DNA of 64,000 bases, taken from Trochalopteron elliotii. Taxonomy: Eukaryota; Chordata; Aves; Passeriformes; Leiothrichidae. Below, one piece after another: positions 1-10,984 of this stretch (positions are counted from its first letter, which is position 1; the number at the start of each line of letters is the position of its first letter). Position numbers and translations under genes: made by a program. The stretch lies in contig JANPWX010000038.1 of NCBI GenBank assembly GCA_024734555.1, positions 1,578,450-1,642,449 on the forward strand, written 5' to 3'. The notes under the pieces were generated by a model. The model did no database searches. It had not been told where the DNA came from and saw nothing but the letters and a program-made list of their open reading frames with translations.

Positions 1-2629
1 CATGGAAAACGAGTCATTAGTTCTTGGCTTGTCTGTTTAGTAACTTTTCTGGCAGTCTACTAATTGGATCCCTCTAATAGAAATTATAAACAATAAGTTA
101 AATTCAGTTCTAGTATTATTAAATGCAAAAACTGTATTCCCACAAAGACAGTAAATTTCTAATTGAACTTTTATGCATATGTTTGATTTTGATTATAGCA
201 AATTACTCGTGCCAGAGCTGTTAGCAAAAGCAGTCAGAAAGCCCTAATTAAGAGGGTAAAACATAGAACTTCATTGCAGCCATGTCTAGACATGCTTGAT
301 AACAACATAAATATGGGAATGTGTCATGATTTAAAGCATTGTAAAATACATGAATGTTATTTATCATTCACTTGCAGAATGAGAAATCCAATTTAATTAA
401 ATGTTGATCCCATTTTACTGGACTTCATAGGCTTTGATTCTTACTTCAATCACCATATTTTATTTTGCATTGTGTCTTTTGATAACGCTGTCCTCCAAGT
501 GCACCACATTTATTATAGTAATCATTTACAGAAAAATGATACAGCTTTTTAATAAATGAACTATTTTTAAAGCTCCTGAAGTATGGCATTTTTTAAAATT
601 ATTTTCAAAGAAACATAGAGATAAAAGGAATAAAGTTTTTCCTCTGGGTTCAGGTGTTTCTGGATATGGTATGACCACTTTGATATGTCTGTGACTTGTC
701 TCTATTATTTGATGGCATAGCTGGCACTAGCTGCCTCAGAACAAAAGAATATCTTTCTTAGAATAAAACTTTCTTGCAGTGAGTATTACAAGCTTGTAAA
801 GTGATATTATTGGCTCTTATCTGTTATCAAGTTGGAGCATTTCAATGACAGTGAGGGAGACTATAAGTACTTTCCCAATTTAGGTGTAGGGTACATTCCC
901 AGTGTTGCCACTATATCCAGAACTTCAGATCCTGTGTCTCAGAAATAAGTAAAAACATTTTGAATATTTAAATACAGATGATTGATAATATATATGATTT
1001 TTGTAATACACTGAGCCAAGGAAAGCAAGGGCAGAGACAAGGACATATTTTCTCCTTAGATGCCTAACAGATGAAAAGTAAACATGAAAGACAAATAGCA
1101 GTGCAGAATAGCCTAATGTCTTCCTAAAAGAGTACACTTCTTGAGTAGAATGTCATCCCGTATGACTCCGCAAAATGATCTCTTAAGTTATTGCATTTTT
1201 GTATAGTGTTCTCAAAATAATGTGCTCATCATAACTTACCAGAACAGCTTCATGACTGACTTAAGTTTACAGAGTACTATGATTAATAGGTAATGCAGAA
1301 GGATCTATATGATGTTATGACCAAAATAAGGACTGAAATAATTTTATATTAATACCTTAAGTGTGAGAGTTATATTTCTTACTAAATATAATTATAATTT
1401 AGAAAGTCAGTCAGTTAGCGGGGTATCAAAGCAGTATTAATCTGATATTTTTAAGATTTGATATTTAATGTTAAAAGGTCAATGTAATCTACCTTACTAG
1501 GGTCTAATGGTTCATATGAAAATTCTTTTCCTGGCTTTTAGTTCTTTCCCTTTTAGGTATATTTAAGTTCTTTGATGAGAACTCTGTTGTGCATTTGTAT
1601 CTTTTGCGCAAAAGTAATAAAACAACTTCAACCCTAAATCTTCTCTAGAATATTTGTTTAACTAGTATTTGAAAGAGACATATAGGAAGATCATTGGTAG
1701 CTTTTAAGAAGTATCAAATATAGGAAGAATTTATACTAAGTAGACACTTAACATTAAACAAAAGAAATTTTGTGTTGCCGTATTCACAGTAGAATATATA
1801 TTAAGCTTCAATTGTTTTGATATTTAGATACACAACATATACATACACATACACATATATATACACATATAACATTTGTAACTCATCGTCCACATTTCTT
1901 CTGGAGAACTAGTGTTCTATAATTAACCCAAACTCAATTGGTGACAATTTCAGAGTTTAGCACTCCTTCTACTCTTGCTTCCAAGGTTACCAAAGAACAT
2001 CTTTTTTACTCTGAACACTAAACTGTTATCCTGTTCTGATGTCACAAAATGAATTAGCTCAAGAATAACATCCTCTGATATCACCAGAGGTATAATACTT
2101 CAGCTTAGATGTTTTAGACCTTTATTAGATGCTTTTTTGTTGGACAGTGAATTCACCAGGCAACAATTGGAGTACAAAATTGTGCTGCAGGCAGCTATAT
2201 CTTAAAAGTAACATTTCTATCTTGCATTTTTCAATAAACCAATCTAAAAAGTGTCTGGTTTAAAATGCTTTGACTTTAAAATGCTTTTCTTTCTTTTAAG
2301 GAATATGTAGATATTTCTGATTGTTACAAGAATTTTGCAATGAAATCAGTATTAATATGGACTTTCCAAATTAGAGCCAATAAAAAGATCCCCAAGGATC
2401 TCTGAGGACTTTAAGTCAAGGTTATAGTTACTGCATCTTATGTTTCAGACAAATTAAAGAAATATTTCTCTGGATTATTGGATGTGATTTATTAAGTATG
2501 AATTTATTATAGTGGTTTAAGACTTCCTGGTAAAAAAAATAAAAAATAAAATCCTTACCCCCTAAGGGTTGTTGTTTCTAAAACCCCAAACAATTGATTT
2601 CTAATAACCCTAAAGAGTTTTCAAGCTTT
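1..2629. other. AT-rich unique DNA, no gene seen
   Basis: No recognisable exon, RNA gene or repeat except the short TA/CA-rich tract at 1829-1871. The only open frame above 60 codons (925-1137, minus) has no family likeness and is of a length expected by chance in this base composition. Confidence 0.6.
1829..1871. repeat. Imperfect (CA/TA)n simple repeat
   Basis: Interrupted run of ACACAT, ACATAC and ATATAT units. It is an ordinary degenerate dinucleotide microsatellite. Confidence 0.7.
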
Positions 2630-2803
2630 GAAACAGGCTGTCCGGAGAGGAGGTTGAGTCACCATCCCTGGAGGTATTAAAAAGACTTGTGGATGTGACA
2701 CTTAGGGATATGGTTAATGTGGTGCACTTGACATTTCTGGATTAACTGTTGGACTCTGTGGTCTTGAGGATCCTTTTCAACCTAAAAAATTCTATGATTG
2801 TAA
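2630..2803 (+). mobile_element. CR1 LINE fragment, 3' end
   Basis: The stretch begins with a form of the CR1 C-terminal coding end (GGCTGTCCGGAGAGG, then CATCCCTGGAGGTATT) and runs through the 3' UTR (GGACTCTGTGGTCTTGAGGA, TTTTCAACC) to a terminal TTCTATGATTG tail. This order and tail are typical of avian CR1 3' ends. The 5' part is missing, as usual for 5'-truncated CR1 copies. Many substitutions suggest an old insertion. Confidence 0.88.
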
Positions 2804-3398
2804 AAAACTGACAAATATTTAATGGGATTTTGAGACCCTGGATGAAATTTCCCATAGGGAAATCAAAGCATATGGTCCTGAGACTGGAGCCTTAGTATTA
2901 CTTAACAAAGTCTCTCCTTGATAATGAAGGATAATCTGCAAGGCGTTTCAGAAGCTTGTATTTGGCATTACAAACACATCCATAAGTGAAATTCTGTTCA
3001 ATACAGTAACACTTTGAAAATGCCTTGCGTTTTTAAACATGTCATAGGGAGAAACAATCTGTTTTGCTAATGTCTTAAGCTCTTAAAAAAACCCCAAGCT
3101 TCTTAGTTTAAAATTCATGGTGTTTTTTAATGATATCTCAATGTTGGGAAAAGGGGAGTCTGCTCTGGTGCTTTGCTGCAGAGCTTGTTTGGGAAGTGCT
3201 GAGGGGTAACCTACTTTGCCTTTCCCAGAAAGCACTTGAAAAACGAGATACATTTTCATTAGTGTTAACTGGTAACTGTTTCAACACTGATTCTGTTTTT
3301 CTTAATAACTATGAATCTAAAACTTCCCAAAACACTCAGGCCTAGACACGATGGCCCTAGATTAGATTTTCATCCCTGCGTATGAAGTCCTACAGAAA
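2804..3398. other. Unique DNA between two CR1 tails
   Basis: No exon or repeat recognised. A 71-codon open frame at 3130-3345 has no visible domain or motif. Confidence 0.5.
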
Positions 3399-3556
3399 AT
3401 CATAGCATCATTTTGCTAGGAAGAAATCTTTAAGATCATGGAGTTCAACCATTAACCCAGCACTGCCAAGACCATCAGTAAATCATGTCCCTCAGTGCCA
3501 CATCCACACATCTTTTAAATACCTTCAGGGATGGTGACTCAGGCAGCTCGTGTTAA
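3399..3556 (-). mobile_element. CR1 LINE fragment, 3' end, minus strand
   Basis: On the plus strand it opens with AATCATAGCATCATTTTG, the reverse complement of a CR1 tail. It continues with the inverted 3' UTR (GGAGTTCAACCATTAACCC) and ends near AGGGATGGTGACTCAGGCAG, the inverted CR1 coding end. It lies opposite in orientation to the copy about 600 bases upstream. It is diverged and 5'-truncated. Confidence 0.87.
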
Positions 3557-4711
3557 TGCTTGACAAACCCGATAAATGATAAAGCTGCTCACAGAGAAGG
3601 AAAAATTCTAGTTTAAATAAAGGTATCATGGTGTGACCCCAATAGTTTCTGATTGATTTTTCCCTTTATGCATTTATTAAATACTTGCAGTTCAGTTTCT
3701 GCACTGTTTCCCTGATTGAAGGAGAACTAGAGGGTGTGTTTGTGGCTGATTGCAACTCCTGATTGATAGGGAGAGCGACAGATTGCTATTAATATCAAGT
3801 CAACTCTTTTTAGGGAAATATGCCTGACAAATACTAACAGTTCCTATCAAGAGAGTCTCTTGTTTATTGCAAAACTGATTGCTTTAAAACCCACACTGAG
3901 AAAAAAAATGGTATTTGCATTATCTTTTATATAACCTCTTCCAAAAACTATTTAACATGATGATAGAGTGGAAAACTTGTAATATACAGATGACAGAAAA
4001 GAATGGTATCAGGACAGTGTAGTTTGGTTATAATGAAAGTGTGCTTTAAAAAAAGAGGCAAAATGTTTAGGAAATGTCATAGTCCCTTAACCTGTGCTAT
4101 TTAAAGCATAAGAATATTGACTGGTACTGTAGCTCTCATGTTTTGGGCCAGAAGAGCCTGATTATTTAAATAATATTACATAGCAAAGCAGGGAAGGGAA
4201 AAAAAAGGCATTTTCAGAGATGTAAATGGGAAACTAGAGATTTGTGTTTGCTGCTGGCTTGTGATTTTGTATATTATATAACTAAAAAAAACTGTTCCAA
4301 GAAAAGTCAGTCCTCCAGTCTCAATATCCTACCAGAAAGAAAAGTAAAAACCATGCTGATTCCTAGTCAGGAGATTTACTCAGTCAATATGAATTCTCAG
4401 GTTATGCTAGGTTCATTTGTCTGTTTTCTGATCAACTGGAGTTCATGTTTCCAATTTTTACTTCTACAGACTTAATATTGTCTTATTTACAGCCAAAATG
4501 CTTATATATTTTACCCTGGAAATTATTTTAGCCTCCCTACACATGATGACAATCTCAATAAAATACAGATTTAGAGGAAGAACGTGAGATTTCAACTGCA
4601 TGGCAAAAACTCACTTTTACCTTGGGCTAGGAGGCACATGTCTAAAGACATCCTCTGGGTTCTGGTCCCCACACACCCAGCAGAGGGGTCACCCCATACA
4701 TTCAGCTTTAC
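3557..4711. other. Unique AT-rich DNA; intron side of the exon candidate
   Basis: Nothing recognised. If the minus-strand exon at 4712-4900 is real, this stretch begins its downstream intron. Its first bases on the minus strand, GTAAAG, form a plausible splice donor. Confidence 0.4.
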
Positions 4712-4900
4712 CTCAGGGTTAGAGGTCTGGTTGTAAATCAATGGACTGTGCACAGGGTGATCTGGATATTTGTGTGGTTTCCATTGCATGATGGACTCCT
4801 GCATGCTCAGTAGGGGATTTTGGTTGAGCAATGACACATCAAGGACAGGTCTTCCCAGGTGAGGAGAAAGAAGTGCAGTTTCAATAGGGCTGCATGTTTT
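4712..4900 (-). CDS. Candidate internal protein-coding exon, gene unidentified
   Basis: I do not recognise the gene. On the minus strand an open frame of exactly 63 codons (189 bases, so a phase 0-0 exon) lies between good splice signals. The acceptor is a pyrimidine-rich run ending TTTTTTGTCCATTTAG, and its AG forms part of an in-frame stop codon. The donor is CCTGAG followed by GTAAAG. The predicted peptide is hydrophilic, rich in Pro, His, Ser and Asn, and includes LLNQNPLLSMQES and WKPHKYPDHPVHSPLIY. It shows no membrane segment, repeat or known motif. Base composition is clearly more GC-rich than the flanks. The frame stays open past the donor to 4592, so on coding potential alone it is 103 codons. 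No partner exon could be linked to it inside the window. Alternatives are a chance open frame or a decayed exon. Confidence 0.45.
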
Positions 4901-5564
4901 CTAAATGGACAAAAAAGACATAAGAAATTATGCTCAAGCATTCTTATTGCACATGTAAATGCTGAGAAATCAAAGAAACCCCTCAGGAATCCCCAAACAT
5001 GAAGGTTTTATCTGACATATGGTGACAAAACAGGATGACTCTCTACCAAATATGTAGACATAAAAACAACCTCATTTAAACATGCCAATATGTGTTTCTG
5101 AGTATGTGATGTACATGTTCTGACGAGAAATGGTGATTAGAGGTGGCAGTACCTCCAGAAATGAGATCACACCATCTGGATCATGGTCTGTATACAGCCA
5201 GCACTTAATTTTGAGAGTCTCTTCCTTGTTCTGGGAAAGGTACCCTAGAGGCCCTGTCTTTATATTAAAGAGTGCTGGACATCCAGTGGAAAGTGCACTT
5301 GGTTTTGTACTGCTTGCAGGTATAAAAGCTCAAGGGAGACATGTTCCTGTGCCATAACTTTCACAAAAGGTTTTGCTGGAGCAAAAATTGCAGAGTATAT
5401 AAATCAGATGTGCTGCTTCTTCCCACTCCTTTTCCCACTGGATTACACAATGATGAGAGAAACAATTTTATAACTGCTTTTGTTTTGGGTACCTTGAGTA
5501 CTTTTCAGAAGTGACCATAACAAAATAAATGGAAATAGTTTGTTAGGGATACACTTATGAATAA
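4901..5564. other. Unique DNA, no supported gene
   Basis: On the minus strand this would be the intron upstream of the exon candidate, with the pyrimidine-rich acceptor tract at about 4901-4920. An isolated TATAAAAG lies on the plus strand near 5322, without other promoter evidence. Confidence 0.4.
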
Positions 5565-5918
5565 GAGCTCATGTGACTGGGGAGACCTTAGAGCAGTCTT
5601 TCAGTACCTGAAGGGGTTTAGAAGAAAGGTGGAGAGAGATGTTTTAAAAAGGACATATAGCAATAGAACAAAGGGATTTAAACTGAAAGACAGTTGGTTT
5701 AGAAAGGAAGAAAATATTTTCTGTGAGTGTGGTGAGGCACTGGAGGAGGTCTTCCAGAGAAGCTGTGGATACACCATCCCTGGAAGTGTTCAAGGCCAGG
5801 TTGGATGGGATACTAAACAAACTGTCTAGTGAAGGTTTTCCTGACCATGGCAAGGAGGGTTGGAACTAGATGATCTTTAATGTTGCTTCCAAACCTAAAC
5901 CATTCTACGATTTTATGA
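5565..5918 (+). mobile_element. CR1 LINE fragment with decayed ORF2 end
   Basis: This is the longest of the plus-strand CR1 tails. The coding end is still recognisable (ACTGGGGAGACCTTAGAG, AGTACCTGAAGGGG, then CCATCCCTGGAAGTGTTCAAGG and AGGTTGGATGGGATACT). It is followed by the 3' UTR (GGTTGGAACTAGATGATCTT, TTGCTTCCAAACC) and the tail CATTCTACGATTTTATGA. A 90-codon open frame at 5557-5829 overlaps the element and carries the C-terminal ORF2 remnant in part. Start is approximate. Confidence 0.92.
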
Positions 5919-8900
5919 CCCACAATGTATCAAGTCATGTCAAGACCATAACCAGTTAAAAAGATATTCCTAAAAATTGCTAGTTCATTTGGTACTTTAG
6001 GTGCCTCCTTGGAGTCAAAAGTTCCTAAAATTGAAATGCTTTTTAAACTGCATTAACATCCTGAGTTCATTTTGGTAACCAGTGTGGTTGTTGCACAGTT
6101 TTGATTTGTGATGTTAGTCTATTTCCCATTTGTTTAGTGAAATGGTCTGTGCTTATGGGTGTATAGTGAACAGTACTGTCAGATAAATGTAACCCAGAGA
6201 AAAGTTTCTGACATTCAATAGTTTGTACCTGGAACTGCAATCTATTGATTTGGAAGCAGACGGTGCTCTCACAGAACCATGCTTGTGAAATACTTCAGAA
6301 AATTTCTTGTCATACCCCCCATGGGTACTGACAGCACACAGCATTTAACCCTGCTTACATCCTATTTGCCTAAGGAAGTTCCAGTATGGGCCTTTTGGCT
6401 TTTGTCAGGTTGGTAATGTCAACACTTAAAGGGCTGAGGACAGTGAGTATTCACTATCAATTACAAGTAAAAATTGTTTTGTGATTGTGGCAGAAAGAAC
6501 AGCATTTAGACTGTAAAATGAGCTACTTCATGGTAATGGCAGATATATGTTTTGATGACTTTACATTCCCATAGCTATTTTTGTTTCCCCTCCATGATCT
6601 TTTTCCTCTCAGTCCCTCTGTATGAGTTTAATTACTACTGCTTGTCCTGTTCATAAGACATCAAACTTAAGACAGTCTTCCCCCATTAGTGATGGGCTGC
6701 ATGAATTACATGGCCCCTGCTATTTCTAAAGAGTGATTAAACATATATAGGAGATATATACATATAGAGAAAAATTAAATGCTTCTTGATAAAGACTAAT
6801 TTGGTTTCATTCCATAGAGAGTAAATGATATCTTTAACAGACCTCAAAATTTACATTGAAATATTGAGAACCATTGAGTTGAAATTAATCTCTTTTTTAA
6901 GAAACCTGACCTGCTCAGAGGCATTCCCAGAGTTGACAATAAAAGGTGATGGCTTCAGACCTGAATGAGAGTGAAATTTATACTTTTTCATTATAAATGG
7001 TGTGGGATATTAAAGCAATCACCTGAATTAACAGATGCTGATAATATTCAGTCTTTCAGACCATCAGGGCTCTGAGTTTATGGCTCTTTGGTACTTATGC
7101 TGTTCACAAGAAACTGGTGACATTTGGATCCAATGACTCCAGAAGAAAAAAATATATCCAGCAAGTTATAATGTAGGTATTTAGTTTTATACAAAATATT
7201 TGTGAAAAATCAAAGTAAAAATAGAAATGTAGTACAAACAACCCATTGCCACTTACTAGAAAAATAAACAATCAAACAAAACCTGCCCCTCACTGTTCTT
7301 TATCAGTAGATTAGCTGGTTTTATTACTATTTCCTGAATCTATAAAATTAAAACACCTAAAATTTGTGGGTCACTGGAGAATTAAACATATGCCATTGTG
7401 GTTCTTTTCCTGATGTGTCCTCTCTTTCATTTTCAATCCTAATGCAAACCAAGGTTTTCCTGGTCTAGTTTAACTTGGAGCTGTTCCTGTTTCTCCCTTG
7501 TCTTTTGAAGATAGATACTAGTGATAAAAATATTTCTGTTGCTCTGGAACTCATCAGCAAACTATGTTGTTGGCATCCTTTTGTCATATGACAGAAGATG
7601 ATTAGATTAATAGTTGAGATTTCACTGGTTTGGGGTGAGGGGATTGGGAAGGAGAGGAAATGATATTTAATTCATTTGAACCAGTCATACGTTTAGATTA
7701 TTAATGAAAATAGATAAGAAGAGAATGTACCTCTTATGGTGTCTAGAACTTTCATCAGCAAACAGGTATAGCTTTAAAAGTGCACTAATTTGACACCAAT
7801 AGCAGGAATGATTGATCTGAAATGGAAAACAATAGTGCCATTCTTTTTGCAAAGTGTCATAAAATAACCTAGTGTTTTTTGACTAATCATTTATTTAGGA
7901 ACATTAGCAGTTTTATTGTTATATGTAATTGGCTGTCTTTTAGCTCTTGTGTTTGGATAATGTATTTTTATTGGTTTTAAAAGATCCCAAGGGGGTGCAA
8001 AGTACTTAAATTATTAGTGTTCATGAAAAAAGCTAATGAGAACAAACATTTTGACTCATGTATTTCTGTGCTGCTGGCTGTTGGAATTTTTTTAAATAAT
8101 GATGAAATATAATCCTTTGCTTTTAATTCTATGGCACATCTGCCCCAGAAACCCAAACTAAGATAAAGATAGATGGTGGAGGTTTATTTTTTAAGTGAAA
8201 ACTTGTTTGCCTCCTAACATTCTGTGAATATACTGAGTAAACTTTTTCTTGAAAGAAATTTGTTAGTTTGTGGGGCAGGGGGTGGGAATGGGGCTGGGAG
8301 GAATTTGTTTGGGTTTTTTTTTTTGTTTGTTTTTCTAAAGCTTCATGCAGTGTGAATGCAAGTAGTAGATATTTAAACAGCTGGTGAAGAACTCTGTTTT
8401 GAACTGTCTGTCTCACACCTGTGTCTGTATCCACACTACTCAGGTTTAGACTACTTATGAAATGTTATCTATGACTGTGTGTTTCTGGGAAAGCTTCACC
8501 ATTCATAATGCCATTTCCAAAATTTATGTTTTTGGAATCCTGGAGAGAAATATGTAGTGTTATCAAGGTACATACAAAATAAGATGGTCTTCTTTAAACC
8601 AATTGAACACTTTTACATTTGTTTTCCTCTATTTTATTTTGCCGACCTCTGAATAAATACATAAAGAAGTGATCATAAAGCTACAGAAACTCATGGTTAT
8701 TTACTTCTATAAAAGTATAAAAGTATATGTGTATTCATTTTTTAAACCCACATACTTACACAAATTTTGTGTAGTAATTTATCATTGTTGTAAAAAAAGA
8801 CAAATGCATTCTTTCTAGATCTTGCTATACACCATCTACTAATACAGCATCGTTTGTAATAATAAAAGAAAAGAAAAGAATAAATGCATTTAATTAGCAA

Positions 8901-8927
8901 TAAGTAAAACCTTGAAATGACCAGTGC
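5919..8927. other. Unique AT-rich DNA, no gene seen
   Basis: No exon, RNA gene or known repeat recognised. It holds an isolated G-rich block at 8272-8298 followed by an 11-base T run, and a short AAAAG-type run near 8866-8881. The open frames at 6153-6344 and 8129-8434 (minus) show no domain. Confidence 0.5.
8272..8298 (+). other. Potential G-quadruplex motif
   Basis: Five G-runs of three or more (GGGG, GGGGG, GGG, GGGG, GGG) are separated by loops of one to three bases. That satisfies the usual four-run G-quadruplex pattern. It is striking in such AT-rich surroundings. No gene is known at this site. Confidence 0.75.
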
Positions 8928-9734
8928 CTAATCTATAAATAAAATCTTAAAAGCCTCATCGGAATACCTGTAGGGTATATGTTCCATTCCCAAGACTGGT
9001 CTGATGTTCTTTTCTGACCCTGGCTGATACACAGCATATATGCTCCTGACATTCACTTCTAAGAAGGACACAGAGCACTCTGTTTTTCTGATTTCTTGGA
9101 GCAATATTTCAGCTATGTGGTGCATTTTGAGACATTCAGCTATGAGTACCAATTGTAATATTGTTGTCCAAAGCCGAAAAGAAGAAATTGAACTGCAAGT
9201 ATGACAAAAGACAAATGCCAAGTGAGGAAAAAATAAAAGGAAATAAAAAGGTGAAAGACAAGAAATTGGAAATGAAAAAAAAGTATTTTTTATCCTTTCT
9301 TTCAGATTTAAATTTTCTATGTTATTCATTATTTCAATTTGCTCATAATAATTTCTACTTCCCAAGTAGAAAAAGAGTAGCATTTTGGAACTTTCTAGGA
9401 AGCAAGTTAGTTTTTTTCCTAGATAATATGGCTTTGAAAGATCCATCAGGTAGATCAGAACTGTTATATGTCCAGAATGGGCTATGACTGCTAAGCTTGC
9501 TGCTCTTGCTGATTCCAAGATTTCCCTTGGGACTCCTCCCCCTGGTATTCTGGAGCACCTTAACAGCATCTGATACCAGGATCTTTGCCTCTGTAATGGT
9601 TTCGTGTTCTCCAAATTCTGTTTACCAAATTTAGTGCAGTGGTTTGAGTGTTTTTTCTGCTGTGAGATAGGATTAGGAGAAAAGCAAGCAGGCCTAAACT
9701 TAAAGGGTACAAAGATAGATTTATTAATACACAC
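8928..9734 (-). other. Longest open frame of the window (268 codons), function unknown
   Basis: The frame opens with a GTG codon inside an LTR-like element, just before its AATAAA, and runs out of the element into AT-rich DNA. I recognise no domain. The middle part (roughly residues 160-190) is Phe/Leu-rich and hydrophobic. The last 70 residues look more protein-like, with a helical stretch containing LKMHHIAEILLQEIRKTE. A run this long is unlikely by chance in DNA of this composition, but there is no proper start context, splice signal or homology that I can name. It could be a decayed retroviral leader or coding region downstream of the LTR, or chance. Confidence 0.25.
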
Positions 9735-10490
9735 TAAAAGAAGAAAATAAGAATCAAAATGAAACTTTCAAAACAATCCTCCTCCTCCCCCCAAGTGTTC
9801 ACTTTCCCACTAACAACATAAAGAGACAAAACCTGTGATTTTCAGTCAGTTTCACCACTTTAAAATAGTGTTTCATCAGTTCTTTAGGAGAGGAGTCTCT
9901 CTTAGAACTTCCATGGAATTTCCCTACTGACAACATAGAACAGTTCTTTTGTGGGTCTTAACTCTCACAAAAACAGCTGCCCGGGAAACCTGCTTCTGTG
10001 GAGTCCCTCCCATCAGCAGCTTTCCCAACACTGCATATGGGTCATGTCTGCTTATTTTAGGGTACCGTTTAAGGATGCCTCTTCTAGTATAAAACAAAGG
10101 TTCTCTTATTCTATTTCCCAAAAATCATCTTCATCTTAAGGAACAGAGTCCTCCCTTTTCCCTGTGAGCAAAGGGCTTCACATCACTTTCTCTCTATCTT
10201 CCTCTGTTCAAAGTTCTCCATTAAATCTCAGTTATATCAGTCCACAGCTATAACTAGGTCTCTGCATCCCTCTAACAGCATTCATATATTACAGGGAAAG
10301 TTAGCCCATTCTCCATGGTTTCACAAGAGAAGTCCAGCCAGATGAGGCAACTCCTCACTCTTTTGTCCCACTTAGGACTTAACTCTCTCTCTTCACTGAC
10401 TCGAATCTCATGCCGTGTCTTCTCTACGTTCACTCTGTCCCTTTCCCATCACTCAAAGAAGGGTTAGACTTTGGAAGAAGAAAAGATAAA
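9610..10490 (-). mobile_element. LTR-type element, likely endogenous retrovirus LTR, minus strand
   Basis: The block is less AT-rich than its flanks and resembles a long interspersed LTR-type repeat I know from songbird genomes, including AATCCTCCTCCTCCCCCCAA, AACAACATAAAGAGACAAAA and CCCGGGAAACCTGCTTCTGT. Orientation is inferred from an AATAAA on the minus strand at 9725-9720, with U5-like sequence after it. A candidate TATA-like stretch sits on the minus strand near 10283-10290, but it lies far from the poly(A) signal, so I do not rely on it. Both ends are approximate, and no target-site duplication was identified. Family name unknown without a repeat search. Confidence 0.55.
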
Positions 10491-10984
10491 GATACTGAGG
10501 TCTTTTTCATTTGCTGAGTTGAATGGGTGTTCTGCTGTTTTTAGTGTGGTTTTGTTTTTGTTTGGTTTTTTTATTAACTTGTTGATGCTGGTTGTCATTA
10601 TTCCTCTCTTCCTGCAGTGTCTTCATGCCAAAATCTCACTTTGCCTGAATTAGCTTTGCAAGTATCCCCTGACATGCTGCACGTATTTATATCATGTCTC
10701 ATATAATCTGTGCTTGAACAATCTGCACACTACATGTTACACTTCTGTAAGATTTCTGGGATAAGAACAAAACATTTAAATAGTATTGAAAAAAATATAC
10801 AGTTGCTGAAGTACATACCTCAATGATGCCAGTATTTCCTCTCACTGCAGCAGGCATGCAAGTAGTGTGGTGTCCCAGTGACAAGGACAGAATTTACCTA
10901 CTTCTTTAATACACAGTTGTTTGCTGCTTCCTGGACTTCATTTGTGTGTGAATCAGTTTACAATGCTTTCTGCTGATAAATGCC
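10491..10984. other. Unique DNA between two LTR-type elements
   Basis: No gene recognised. The 60-codon frame at 10471-10653 is hydrophobic, but it overlaps the LTR-like edge and a T/G-rich tract. Confidence 0.4.

Noticed and set aside
5318..5332. TATAAAAG as a host promoter
   Set aside because: No initiator, GC-rich core, exon or LTR context follows. A lone TATA box is expected by chance in AT-rich DNA.
9161..9487. 108-codon plus-strand open frame, Lys-rich then Phe-rich
   Set aside because: It lies antisense to the longer minus-strand frame in A-rich sequence. No domain, start context or splice signal.
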